Source of the DNA: Polaribacter sejongensis
Lineage (GTDB): Bacteria > Bacteroidota > Bacteroidia > Flavobacteriales > Flavobacteriaceae
DNA length: 64,000 nt
NCBI RefSeq assembly: GCF_038024065.1
Contig: NZ_CP150667.1
Coordinates: 3,789,501 to 3,853,500 of the forward strand
Reading direction: 5' to 3'
Below are positions 30,816 through 39,905 of this stretch, piece after piece. How positions within the stretch are numbered: position 1 is the stretch's first letter; each line of letters opens with the position of its first letter. Both the position numbers and the translations under genes were made by a program. The notes under the pieces are model-generated. The model saw only the letters and a list, made by a program, of their open reading frames with translations, did no database searches and was not told the DNA's origin.

Positions 30816-31496
30816 TTAATCTTTTAGCTCACTAATTGCTTGGTATAAATCATTTTTCAATTCCAAATTCATACTGTTATTTTTAGAAAACTTTTGATTG
30901 AGTTCAACCTCAATTCCTACATATTTTTTACTAAAAGCCTTTCTTAAATACGTTGTAAATCCGTCTGCTTTTCCTAAATAAGGATAGTTAAAACGGACAT
31001 TCCATTTGGGGTTTATTGTATACAAGCTAGCTTTAAGTTGTATGGCAATATTTTTTTCATGCGGATTTGAAGAATCATATAGCAAGCCAATATCACAATT
31101 CCGAACATCGTCATTTAAAATAGGCGTAAATGAGTGTATAGAAAGATGTATAACCTTTTTTTCCTTTGTAATAAGTGCTTTAATTTTATTTTCTACCCTA
31201 TTTCTATACACCTCATAATAACTTTTAATGAGGTGTTCTTTTTCAATAAAAGATAGTTTTTTAGTGAATTCAGAGAATAAGTTTTTATGCCAAAGAGATC
31301 TATTTAGCTCAATTAACAGTCTACTTGTTTTACTGTAATCAGTGTAGGTTGCTAACGTTTTTAGCGAATTAAAAACATCTAATGCTCCTAAATCATAACC
31401 TCTGTGCGTGCTTAATATTTCTTTATCAGTAAAAAGAGTCTTGTAGGTATTTGGAATTTCATTTCCTCCATGCTCGCAAGTTATAATAAGTTTCAT
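30816..31496 (-). CDS. N-formylglutamate amidohydrolase family protein
   Basis: This 226-residue protein of the FGase (HutG-type) family has the opening ITCEHGGNEIPNTY, STHRGYDLGALDVF and HLSIHSFTP, the His/Asp/Glu pattern expected for its zinc peptidase-like site. It is third in an operon after the RimK-type ligase and the GCS2 ligase, with a gap of only 2 bp. In such operons this amidase is thought to trim or hydrolyse the amide or peptide products made by the ligases (after the Iyer/Aravind analysis of amidoligase operons). It is not part of a histidine-degradation cluster here. Confidence 0.85.
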   Translation of the reverse strand: MKLIITCEHGGNEIPNTYKTLFTDKEILSTHRGYDLGALDVFNSLKTLATYTDYSKTSRLLIELNRSLWHKNLFSEFTKKLSFIEKEHLIKSYYEVYRNRVENKIKALITKEKKVIHLSIHSFTPILNDDVRNCDIGLLYDSSNPHEKNIAIQLKASLYTINPKWNVRFNYPYLGKADGFTTYLRKAFSKKYVGIEVELNQKFSKNNSMNLELKNDLYQAISELKD

Positions 31497-31498
31497 TC

Positions 31499-32731
31499 CT
31501 AATTATTTGGAATAAAAAGAGTGTTGGTTTCTAAACAATCTGCTAATTTGTTGTAGGTATTTATAATGTTTTCTTCAGAAAGATCATTGCTAAGATTATT
31601 TTCAATTCTTGTTGCCAATGTTCCGTGTTTAAAGATAATGTGCAATGCTTCTTTGTAGTTTTCAGAGATATCTTCTTTCACCAACTCGAAGAGTTGTTTC
31701 CATATTTCTTGAATTGTACTGCTTTTATAAATATTAAAAAGAGCTAAATATTCTTTATTGGTAATTTTATAATCTTCACCTTGTTTTATGGCATCGTCTA
31801 AAATACTGAATAGGTCTTGTTCTTTCCATTCCTTTTGCAATTGTAAACTAGACAACTTTCCGTTTACCAATTGTTTTAAAACTTCAATAATTAAAACACA
31901 AATAGCTACATCTGCCTTAGGGCATTCTTGTATGTCTACCAATCTAATTTCTATGGCATTTCTATCAAAACGAGCAATGGCTCCTCTAGAATTTAGAAAA
32001 TGATGATCTAAAATATTGTTGGTGTCGTGTTTTTTAATCTTTGTCTTAATAGGATCAAAAATAGTTTTATGATAATCCGATTTAGAAAAAACTTGCTCAG
32101 GAATAACGCTACCAGTCATTTCCGGAATCTCTTTTTGATTGGTTTTGTAAAACTCTAAGCGAGTGTCTTTAAAACCTGTAAGTTTACCTTCTAAAACAGG
32201 AGAACTAGCGCATAAGCCAGGGATTAATGGTAGAATAACACGAATTGCAGCATGCAGCTTTTCAAACTCAGTATCATTATAAAAAGGTAAATTAATATGG
32301 GTACTTTGTACGTTAGACCAACCGTGTCCTTTACAATCAAAAATACGATTGTATAATTCATAAACCTCACTATAACTGTGTTTCCATAGTTGTGTGTCTT
32401 GTGCAGGATTCATTAAAGGATGGCACGCCGTAGGTAATAATTTGGTGTTTAATGGTTTTAAAAGCGCATTAATTTCAACAATATTTTTATGAAATTCATC
32501 CGCTAAATTGGTAAGGTTAGCTGTTGGACCATTGGTTTTAATTTCTACAACATGTGCCACCAACTCGTTACTCCAAGCAATAGCACCATTTTCGATGTCT
32601 GATGTTAATTCGCCATTTTTTTTGGTCAATAAAGTATCTACAATTGGTGCAACTTTAAAAGAAGTATCATTAATTAGCATGTATTCTAACTCGATACCAT
32701 ACACTTCAAATAATTTATATTTTTTAGCCAT
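31499..32731 (-). CDS. GCS2-family carboxylate-amine ligase (glutamate-cysteine ligase-like)
   Basis: This 410-residue protein of the GCS2 / glutamine-synthetase-like amidoligase fold has GIELEYMLIN (ELE motif for Mg-ATP) at the start, ACHPLMNPAQD, GHGWSNVQSTHINLPF, GLCASSPVLEGKLTGFKDTRLEFY, and the Arg-containing SRGAIARFDRNAIEIRLVDIQECP near residue 250. These enzymes join an amino acid or peptide amine to a carboxylate. The gene starts 1 bp after the RimK-like gene and ends 2 bp before the amidohydrolase gene. The products are therefore expected to form a pathway making a small peptide or tagging a protein. The substrate is unknown. Confidence 0.88.
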   Translation of the reverse strand: MAKKYKLFEVYGIELEYMLINDTSFKVAPIVDTLLTKKNGELTSDIENGAIAWSNELVAHVVEIKTNGPTANLTNLADEFHKNIVEINALLKPLNTKLLPTACHPLMNPAQDTQLWKHSYSEVYELYNRIFDCKGHGWSNVQSTHINLPFYNDTEFEKLHAAIRVILPLIPGLCASSPVLEGKLTGFKDTRLEFYKTNQKEIPEMTGSVIPEQVFSKSDYHKTIFDPIKTKIKKHDTNNILDHHFLNSRGAIARFDRNAIEIRLVDIQECPKADVAICVLIIEVLKQLVNGKLSSLQLQKEWKEQDLFSILDDAIKQGEDYKITNKEYLALFNIYKSSTIQEIWKQLFELVKEDISENYKEALHIIFKHGTLATRIENNLSNDLSEENIINTYNKLADCLETNTLFIPNN

Positions 32732-32732
32732 T

Positions 32733-34178
32733 TTATTCTAAACGTTTTTTTAATGCTGATAAAATTTCGGTGTACACCAAATCACCATAGAAAGCATCTT
32801 CAACTCCAAAATCTACATTTGGGTTGTCGTTAATTTCGATGACCATTGGTTTGTTATTCACTACTTTTATATCTATTCCATAAAGTCCTTTTCCCATAAT
32901 TCTGGCCGACTTTAAAGCCATGTCTAAAACTACTTTTGGTACTTTTTCTATTGGCAAACAATCTGCATCTCCATCTTGTTCATTTTTCTTTTTTGCACTC
33001 CAATTGTAAATCTGCCAATGTCCTTTTGCCATGTAATATTTACAAGCAAAAAAGGGTTTATCGTCTATAATACCAATTCTCCAATCGTAATCAGAAGGGC
33101 AAAACTCTTGCGCAATGATAAGTTCAGATTCTTTAAGCATATCATTTACTAAATCATAATACTCACTTTCTGTTTTTGCTTTTTTTACACCAAAAGAAAA
33201 AGTAGAATCTGGCGCCTTTAGCACACATGGTAAACCTACATTATCAATAACAGCGTCCATATTGTCTTTATGAACTATAATTGTTTTTGGAGTCGCAATA
33301 TTGGCATTGTTTAAAGCTTCTGCCATAAAAACCTTATTGCAGCATTTTAAAATAGCGTCTGGGTAATCTATAATTGCAATACCTTCTTGCTGTGCTTTAC
33401 GGGCAAAGGCATAGGCTTCATTATTAACTTCGGTACTTTGGCGGATAAATAAAGCATCAAAAGACGATAATCTGCTTAAATCTTTTGGTTCAATAATTTC
33501 TGCATAAATATTCATTTTCTCGGCAATGTCTACAAACTTTTTTAGTGCTTTTGCATTGCTTGGTGGTGCAGGATCATTTGGGTCTACTAATATGGCCAAA
33601 TCAAAATCTGAAGTGGTTAGTTTAGGCGTGTCATAACGTTTTTTAGAAAAATACTGGTTGGCAAATTCATAGACACTTTCTAAGTGTTCATTTGGTATTT
33701 CAGATTCAGAAATAGCTTTGATACTTTGTATGTTCCACTTATTGTTGAAATTGAAATTTACACGTAAAAAAGGTACTTGAAAATGTTTGTAAAACAAGCT
33801 GCTTAATCCTTTGTATTTTTGAGCAACATTCTGACCAAAGTAAATACTTAAAGTAAAAGATCTCGATTTAATGTTTTTTAAGCTTTGCTGAATCTCGTCA
33901 TCAAACTCATCAGAAACTATTTTTACCAGCTTTAATGTTTTTAAATCTACAATATTTTTTACGGTAGGTATTGCTAAATGCCCTCTAGCTTCTGCTAAAA
34001 GAGAAACATAGTAGCCTTTAGATTGGTAGCTGTAGTTTTTACAAAGGTTAAATATTCTCGCTTTTTTTATGGTAGAATATTTGGGATTTGTAAGATATTC
34101 TTGTGAGGAAATTACGGTAATATTATCAATAGAAAAAAGCCATTTTTCTGGTTGATTGGCAACAATGTATTTGTTCAT
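32733..34178 (-). CDS. RimK-family ATP-grasp ligase with N-terminal RLAN-type domain
   Basis: In this 481-residue protein, residues about 1-190 form the RimK-like N-terminal (RLAN) region, with CKNYSYQSKGYYVSLLAEARGH as a strong family signature. A linker follows with DLAILVDPNDPAPPSNAKALKKF. The C-terminal 220 residues are an ATP-grasp domain: PCVLKAPDSTFSFGVKKA, IAQEFCPSDYDWRIGII, and GIDIKVVNNKPMVIEINDNPNVDFGVED with the Mg-binding Glu/Asn. It should form peptide bonds by acyl phosphate chemistry. It leads the three-gene ligase/ligase/amidase operon. The substrate, free peptide or protein C-terminus, cannot be told from sequence. Confidence 0.9.
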   Translation of the reverse strand: MNKYIVANQPEKWLFSIDNITVISSQEYLTNPKYSTIKKARIFNLCKNYSYQSKGYYVSLLAEARGHLAIPTVKNIVDLKTLKLVKIVSDEFDDEIQQSLKNIKSRSFTLSIYFGQNVAQKYKGLSSLFYKHFQVPFLRVNFNFNNKWNIQSIKAISESEIPNEHLESVYEFANQYFSKKRYDTPKLTTSDFDLAILVDPNDPAPPSNAKALKKFVDIAEKMNIYAEIIEPKDLSRLSSFDALFIRQSTEVNNEAYAFARKAQQEGIAIIDYPDAILKCCNKVFMAEALNNANIATPKTIIVHKDNMDAVIDNVGLPCVLKAPDSTFSFGVKKAKTESEYYDLVNDMLKESELIIAQEFCPSDYDWRIGIIDDKPFFACKYYMAKGHWQIYNWSAKKKNEQDGDADCLPIEKVPKVVLDMALKSARIMGKGLYGIDIKVVNNKPMVIEINDNPNVDFGVEDAFYGDLVYTEILSALKKRLE

Positions 34179-34757
34179 TTATGGTGCATAATCGCGATAT
34201 GTATTTTAAGTGAAATTATACTTTTTTTTGATTGAAAATACATGAGTTGAAAAATATAATAAATTATTTTTTAGTTGTTAACTTTCATTATAACAGTAGC
34301 TAAAGCGTTTAATATTCATCTGTTTTAGTGTTTTATGTTGATTAGAATTTCGTTTTATTTTAGTATTGTTAAAAAGAACCAACTATTTGGTTTTGTTGTG
34401 AGTGATAATTAGTTATTTCTAAGTATAAAGAAGCTTACTTTATCCTTTAGGAAAAGCAATGTTTTATTCCTTTTATGTAGAAATATTTGACGGTTTTATA
34501 TGAGGTTCTCAAAAACTTAGGTGCTTATTTCTGTTTTTATAACCTATTTTTAAAATCTAAATAGAATTGTTTCTTCCTTTAACCACTATTTGTAAGCTTT
34601 TTTAATGGCAGGTTTTTAGGTAAGGGTTTAATTTAAAGGTGTTTTGGGTATGTTTCTTCTAAAAAGTATGTTAAGTTGCAGTTTTAACTTTAAAAAGTGA
34701 AGATTATGTAGGTATCAAAATAATATCTGTTATTTTTGCGGTAACAAATTCTTAACA
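34179..34757. promoter_or_regulatory. Divergent intergenic region
   Basis: About 580 bp without a gene, very AT-rich. The only recognisable element is TATTTTTG at 34731-34738, a -7 match 20 bp before the TTG start of the ACC-deaminase-like gene. No hairpin or repeat was found. Confidence 0.4.
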
Positions 34758-35717
34758 TTGAGTAATACAAACCAAACCTTTTTCGAGAGTGATTTTATCG
34801 CTGAGAACCAACAAGTTTTTCTTCCTATTTTAGAAGAAAAAAATATAGAACTTTTTATAAAAAGAGAAGATTTAATTCACCCTTTTGTTTCGGGTAATAA
34901 ATTTAGAAAGTTAAAATACAATTTAGAAGAAGCTAAAAAGCTTAAAAAGAAGGCGGTACTTACTTTTGGAGGTGCGTATTCTAATCATATTGTTGCAACT
35001 GCAGTTGCTGGTAAAATGGAAGGCTTAAAAACCTTTGGTATTATTAGAGGTGAGGAATTGGGGAAGAACTTAGAACAAACTTTAGAAGAAAATCCAACAT
35101 TAAAGGTTGCGCATGAACATGGCATGAAATTTCATTTTGTTTCTAGAGAATTATACAGACAAAAAACGTCTTTTGGTTTTATAGAGAAAATGAAAAATAA
35201 ATGGGGTGATTTTTATTTAATTCCAGAAGGAGGAACAAATTTTTTAGCAGTGAATGGCTGTGAAGAGATTTTAACAAAAGAAGATGCTCAATTTAATTAT
35301 GTGTGTGCAGCAGTTGGTACTGGAGGTACGTTAGCTGGTTTGATAAAAACGTTAAAAAGAAAACAAAAGGTATTAGGTTTTCCTGCGTTAAAAGGAAACT
35401 TTTTATCCGAAGAAATAAAAAAATATACTATTAAAAATGATAATTGGAAATTACAAAAAGGATATCATTTTGGAGGTTATGCTAAGCATAGTGAAGAATT
35501 AATTACATTTATTAATGATTTTACAGATAAAACAGGTATTCTATTAGATCCTATTTATACGGGTAAAATGGTGTTTGGTATTGTAGATTTAATTAAAAAA
35601 GATTTTTTTGATGAAGGAACTAAGATTTTAGCAATTCATACAGGAGGAATTCAGGGGATAGCTGGATTTAACCAGATGTTAGAAAAGAAAAATGAGCCAA
35701 TAATTAAAAGTATATGA
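34758..35717 (+). CDS. 1-aminocyclopropane-1-carboxylate deaminase / D-cysteine desulfhydrase family enzyme
   Basis: This 319-residue fold-type II PLP enzyme has REDLIHPFVSGNKFRKLKYNL (PLP Lys in GNKFRKLK), LTFGGAYSNHIVATA, LIPEGGTNFLAVNGCEEI and AAVGTGGTLAGLI (phosphate loop), all typical of the ACC deaminase/D-cysteine desulfhydrase group. In Flavobacteriia the D-cysteine desulfhydrase role or an orphan activity is more likely than ACC breakdown. The start appears to be TTG at 34758, since no ATG or GTG is suitably placed and the family N-terminus begins here. The next gene overlaps by 4 bp (ATGA). Confidence 0.9.
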   Translation: MSNTNQTFFESDFIAENQQVFLPILEEKNIELFIKREDLIHPFVSGNKFRKLKYNLEEAKKLKKKAVLTFGGAYSNHIVATAVAGKMEGLKTFGIIRGEELGKNLEQTLEENPTLKVAHEHGMKFHFVSRELYRQKTSFGFIEKMKNKWGDFYLIPEGGTNFLAVNGCEEILTKEDAQFNYVCAAVGTGGTLAGLIKTLKRKQKVLGFPALKGNFLSEEIKKYTIKNDNWKLQKGYHFGGYAKHSEELITFINDFTDKTGILLDPIYTGKMVFGIVDLIKKDFFDEGTKILAIHTGGIQGIAGFNQMLEKKNEPIIKSI

Positions 35718-36556
35718 AGTTAAGAGTTGTATTATTTTGTGTGAGTTTATTAATTTTATCAAGTTGTGGGTCTAGCAAAAAAGCTAGTAGAACTAAAAGG
35801 GATGCTGGTGTTGTTTTAAATGAATCAAAGCCTGTAAAAACACCTACATCAAGTGAAGTAGAACGAACTACAAATTTAATAACTAAAAACTCAAACTTAA
35901 ATAAACAAACTTTAGATTATATTAGAGAATATGCCGCAGTTTCAGTTAAAGAAATGCACTTGCATAGAATTCCTGCCAGCATTACGTTAGCCCAAGGTAT
36001 TTTAGAATCGGGCAGAGGAAGGAGTGAATTGGCTTTAAAATCTAACAATCACTTTGGTATAAAATGTCATAGTGAATGGCAAGGACAACGCGTTTATCAT
36101 GATGATGATCATAAAGGAGAATGCTTTAGAAAATACCAGTATGTAGAATCTTCTTATGATGATCATTCTGCCTTTTTAACACAAAGAAGAAGGTATGCTT
36201 TTTTGTTTGATTATCATAGTGATGATTATAAAGGTTGGGCTAAAGGGTTAAGAAGGGCAGGATATGCTACAGATAGGCAATACCCTAATAAGCTTATTAA
36301 AATTATTGAAGACTACAGGTTGCATGAATTTGATAAAATAAAAAGCAATGGCTTTAATGTTGATCGTAAAAATACAAAAGTTGTGATAGAGGATAAAGGT
36401 CTCCAAAAAACTATTAGTAAATACTATGAAGTTAAAAAAGGAGATACGTTGTATTCTATTTCTAGAAAATTTAAAATAAGTGTTGAGGTTCTTAAAGAAA
36501 TTAACGGCTTAAAAGATAATACAATATCTATTGGGCAACACTTGCTTACTAGATAA
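35714..36556 (+). CDS. Glucosaminidase-domain lipoprotein with LysM
   Basis: This 280-residue lipoprotein (lipobox LSSC, Cys18) has a glucosaminidase (PF01832-type) domain at about 75-210: RIPASITLAQGILESGRGRSELALKSNNHFGIKC has the catalytic Glu in ILESGRG, followed by YRKY-like CFRKYQYVESSYDDHSAF. A C-terminal LysM domain occupies about 236-279 (YEVKKGDTLYSISRKF, LKEINGL, ISIGQHLL). It should cleave or bind peptidoglycan in the periplasm. Its ATG overlaps the stop of the PLP enzyme gene (ATGA), so the two are translationally coupled, though a functional link is not obvious. Confidence 0.93.
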   Translation: MKLRVVLFCVSLLILSSCGSSKKASRTKRDAGVVLNESKPVKTPTSSEVERTTNLITKNSNLNKQTLDYIREYAAVSVKEMHLHRIPASITLAQGILESGRGRSELALKSNNHFGIKCHSEWQGQRVYHDDDHKGECFRKYQYVESSYDDHSAFLTQRRRYAFLFDYHSDDYKGWAKGLRRAGYATDRQYPNKLIKIIEDYRLHEFDKIKSNGFNVDRKNTKVVIEDKGLQKTISKYYEVKKGDTLYSISRKFKISVEVLKEINGLKDNTISIGQHLLTR

Positions 36557-36567
36557 AAGCAAGTTTG

Positions 36568-37374
36568 TTATTTAGCTTCTATTAATTGAGCTAATATCTT
36601 TTCTACCCCATAGTTATCATTACTTTCGGTAGCGTAATTAGCAATTTTGGTAATGTCTTTATGAGCATTTTTCATAGAAAAACTAAAATCGGCCTCTCTT
36701 AACATTTCTATATCATTATGGTAATCACCAAAAACCATCGTTTCTTCTTTGGTAATATTTAAGATTTTTTGAACCTCTCTTAAAGCATTTCCTTTATTTG
36801 ATTTTTTATCAGAAATATCTAGCCAGTTTTTGCCTGAGATTTTAATTAATAAATCTTCATCAAAATCTTTTATAAGTGGGTATACATATTCTTCTGAAGA
36901 TGTAAAATGATAAATTGCTACTTTTAAGAAATCCTCGTTGTCTATAATGCTATATAAATCATCTACAATTTGGTATTTGGTATAATATTCTTGAAACAAA
37001 TCAATAAAATCTTCATCTTTAGAATCTATAAATGCGCCATTTTTTCCACACAAAACCACATGAGAGTTTTCTATACTTTTTAAAATCGGAAGAATTTTTT
37101 TAATTTTCTCTGCAGAAAGTAAATTTAAGACTAATAAATCATCATTTTTTTTTGCAATTCCACCATTTTCTGCAATTACATAAATATCATTTTTAATAGC
37201 ATCTAGTTTAGAAACAATACTATTATATTGTCTTCCGCTTGCAGCGCAAAAAGTGATATTTTTTTCTTTCAGTTGTTTAAGTAAGTCAAAGAATAAGGTG
37301 CTTACTTCACCTTTTGAGTTTAGTAATGTTCCATCCATATCAGAAACTACTAATTTTACTTTAGATAAATTCAT
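36568..37374 (-). CDS. Cof-type HAD-superfamily phosphatase
   Basis: This 268-residue HAD-IIB (Cof) hydrolase has motif I DMDGTLLN (residues about 12-19, with nucleophile and general-acid Asp), motif II CAASGRQY, and motif III/IV GNALREVQKIL with MVFGDYHNDIEML. The cap region lies between about 85 and 190. It probably dephosphorylates a sugar phosphate or a flavin/PLP intermediate. It is 22 bp downstream of a LacI-family regulator gene on the same strand, suggesting a small sugar-related operon. The motifs are complete. Confidence 0.9.
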   Translation of the reverse strand: MNLSKVKLVVSDMDGTLLNSKGEVSTLFFDLLKQLKEKNITFCAASGRQYNSIVSKLDAIKNDIYVIAENGGIAKKNDDLLVLNLLSAEKIKKILPILKSIENSHVVLCGKNGAFIDSKDEDFIDLFQEYYTKYQIVDDLYSIIDNEDFLKVAIYHFTSSEEYVYPLIKDFDEDLLIKISGKNWLDISDKKSNKGNALREVQKILNITKEETMVFGDYHNDIEMLREADFSFSMKNAHKDITKIANYATESNDNYGVEKILAQLIEAK

Positions 37375-37396
37375 TATGCTGTATGTAGAGTTGGAA

Positions 37397-38425
37397 TTAT
37401 AATATGTTTTTAGTAGAATTTCTTTCTACTAAATCTGTTTTAACAATAACAGTTTCATGCTTTTTCTTAACCTTAGATTTGTCTTCTAGTCTGTTAATTA
37501 GCATTTCTGCAGCTGTAGCTCCCATAATCTCTCCATGTTGGCTAACAGTAGTCATTCTTGGACTAGAGTGTCTTGCTAAGATTCCGTTAGAAAAAGAAAT
37601 AACGGAAAAATTTTCTGGTATTTTATGTCCTTGTTTTATAGCTACTTTCATTGCTGCAATAGCAGAAGATTCGTCTGTAGCAATAACACTATCTATGGTG
37701 TTGTCTTTAAAAATAGGAGTTAAAATATTCTCGTAGTTTTTATAGTTGTCATCAATATTTATGATCAGGTTTTTTTCGGCTTTAAGATTATAATCTTCCA
37801 AACCTTTTAAATAACCTAATTGTCTTCTTCTTCCAATATCTAAATTATTCATTGTAGAAATAAAGGCAATATTTTTATGACCAGATTTTACTAAATAAGA
37901 GACGGTACTTCTTGCACTGTCAAAATTATCTGTAACTACCTTGTCGCACTTTAATTTTTCTGCAACTCTATCAAACATAACAATTGGAGTGTCATTGTCT
38001 AAAACTTCTTGAAAGTGTTTATAATCTCCTTTAGAAACCGTTTCTTCTGCAAGCGATAATATAAAACCATCTATACTTCCGTTAGAAAGCATTTCAATAG
38101 TTTCTACTTCTTTCTTAAAGGATTCATTAGAAATACATGAAATTATTTTATAACCTCTGTCGTTGGCAACTTTTTCGATTCCGTTAAATACCTGAGCAAA
38201 AAAATAGTTTAACATATTCGGAATGATAATTCCGATAGTTTTGGTCTGTCTATTCTTTAAACTTAGTGCGTTAAAGTTAGGTTTGTAGTTTTTTTCTTTA
38301 GCGTATTTTTGAATTTTATCTTTTGTACTTACGCTAATTTCATAACTGTCATTAAGTGCTTTAGAAACAGTAGAAATAGAAACATTAAATTCTTTAGCAA
38401 TGTCTTTTATGGTAAGTCTTTTCAT
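37397..38425 (-). CDS. LacI-family transcriptional regulator
   Basis: This 342-residue protein has the LacI helix-turn-helix at the N-terminus (TIKDIAKEFNVSISTVSKALN, then hinge KNYKPNFNALSLK). The ligand domain resembles periplasmic sugar-binding proteins: TIGIIIPNMLNYFFAQVFNGIE, IDGFILS, VTDNFDSARSTVSYL, GHKNIAFIS, TDESSAIAAM and RMTTVSQHGEIMG. It probably responds to a sugar or sugar phosphate. It precedes a HAD phosphatase gene on the same strand. Whether it also controls the glycosyltransferase operon upstream (38487-42554) is open. Confidence 0.92.
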   Translation of the reverse strand: MKRLTIKDIAKEFNVSISTVSKALNDSYEISVSTKDKIQKYAKEKNYKPNFNALSLKNRQTKTIGIIIPNMLNYFFAQVFNGIEKVANDRGYKIISCISNESFKKEVETIEMLSNGSIDGFILSLAEETVSKGDYKHFQEVLDNDTPIVMFDRVAEKLKCDKVVTDNFDSARSTVSYLVKSGHKNIAFISTMNNLDIGRRRQLGYLKGLEDYNLKAEKNLIINIDDNYKNYENILTPIFKDNTIDSVIATDESSAIAAMKVAIKQGHKIPENFSVISFSNGILARHSSPRMTTVSQHGEIMGATAAEMLINRLEDKSKVKKKHETVIVKTDLVERNSTKNIL

Positions 38426-38486
38426 ATTTGATTCAAAAATTAAAGACTAAAATACAAAATTCTCGGAATATAATAGCTAAAATTGA

Positions 38487-39905
38487 TTATTTTACAATTT
38501 TATAATATTGAGGATTCTTTAGAAGCTCAAAAATAAGATAAACATAGAGGATAACGTATTCTGTACCAACAAACCAAAGGTTTTCTTTCCAAGGAATATT
38601 TGCATAGGCTTGATAGCTAAAAATAATTACAATTGTCCAAATTACAGGAAAACGATACTTCGTAAATACAGATAAAATTAAAGGTGTTGCCAGATACCAA
38701 GGATGTACAGTTGTTGCCGTAAAGTAGTAAAAACACAATCCAAATAACATTGCTGTGATTAACGGAATTATAGTGTTGTTTTTTCTGAAAAAAGTGAGTA
38801 TAACAAGAAATAAAATAGTTAAAATGGGAGTGATTTTTCCAATAATTGCAATTTCATTATAGCCTCTAAATTGGTAACCAATTTCTCTAAAAATATAATA
38901 GAAACTTGCATTAAATTCAAAGTTTCTAAACCATAAACCAACAGAATTAGCATAATTATTAATGAATTCTGATGAGTAAAAAGGAAGAAATAAAATGATG
39001 ATTGTTGTTAATGTTATTGCATAAAAGCCTATTAGTTTTTTTATCCCTGAGAAGGTAGGAATCCATTTTACACTAAAAGTATTACGAGGAGTGTTCGAAG
39101 AAGTAACCTCTTTTTTATTAGAAGATTTTTGAACAAACCATTGAAAAAACAAGGGTAAAAACAATAGCGGAATTAACTTTACAGAAACAGAGCAAGCTAA
39201 AAGTACTGCGGCCCATATCCATTTTTGTTGATGTAATTTGTAAAAACTCCAAATTAAGAAAAATAACATAACCGGCTCAAAATGCAAGTTCCCCGTCATT
39301 TCTATAATTATAAGCGGATTTAATGCATATAAAAAGATGTTTTTTACAGGCAAGTTTAATCTTTCTAGTAGTTTCTTTCCGAAATACAGGATTCCAATAT
39401 CTGCAAGAATAATAATTAGCCTTAAAACTACAATAGAACCAAATATACTTTTACTAGCAAACAACGCAGCTATTAAAAAACAAAGCTGGTTAATAGGTGG
39501 GTAATTAGTAAAATGGCTTCCATTCATCTCGCCCATACCAACATACAAATTAGATGTTTCTGCTATTGGGTGAAGACCTTGTTGAATGAAGTTTTTTGGT
39601 AATGATAAATACGGATTCAACCCTTCAAGAATCATACGTCCATCCCAAATAAATCTATAGAAATCTTGAGATAAATTTGGGATAGCGAAGAGGAAAATCA
39701 ACCTAAAAAGAATAACTAATCCAATTAAAGTTGATGTGTTTATGGATTTGCTTTTGATCAAAAAAAAGAAACAAGTAAAAAGCGAAAACCATAAAAATAA
39801 AAGTTTATAGAATTCTGTTCTTTCTAAATAATAGGCAAAAGTTACATATAAAAGTGTGCTAATTAAAATTAGGAATAGGTCTTTGTATTTGGTAAAAGAC
39901 GACAT
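38487..39905 (-). CDS. GT-C type membrane glycosyltransferase (GT87/mannosyltransferase-like)
   Basis: This 472-residue polytopic protein has about 11 hydrophobic helices. After the first helices it has a periplasmic-loop motif, SQDFYRFIWDGRMILEGLNPY, with acidic residues as in GT-C polyprenol-phosphate-sugar-dependent enzymes (compare MptB/PimE-type and DUF2029 proteins). It would use a polyprenol-linked sugar such as the product of the DPM1-like enzyme encoded two genes upstream. It is last in a four-gene operon, its start overlapping the preceding stop as TAATG. Acceptor unknown. Confidence 0.78.
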   Translation of the reverse strand: MSSFTKYKDLFLILISTLLYVTFAYYLERTEFYKLLFLWFSLFTCFFFLIKSKSINTSTLIGLVILFRLIFLFAIPNLSQDFYRFIWDGRMILEGLNPYLSLPKNFIQQGLHPIAETSNLYVGMGEMNGSHFTNYPPINQLCFLIAALFASKSIFGSIVVLRLIIILADIGILYFGKKLLERLNLPVKNIFLYALNPLIIIEMTGNLHFEPVMLFFLIWSFYKLHQQKWIWAAVLLACSVSVKLIPLLFLPLFFQWFVQKSSNKKEVTSSNTPRNTFSVKWIPTFSGIKKLIGFYAITLTTIIILFLPFYSSEFINNYANSVGLWFRNFEFNASFYYIFREIGYQFRGYNEIAIIGKITPILTILFLVILTFFRKNNTIIPLITAMLFGLCFYYFTATTVHPWYLATPLILSVFTKYRFPVIWTIVIIFSYQAYANIPWKENLWFVGTEYVILYVYLIFELLKNPQYYKIVK

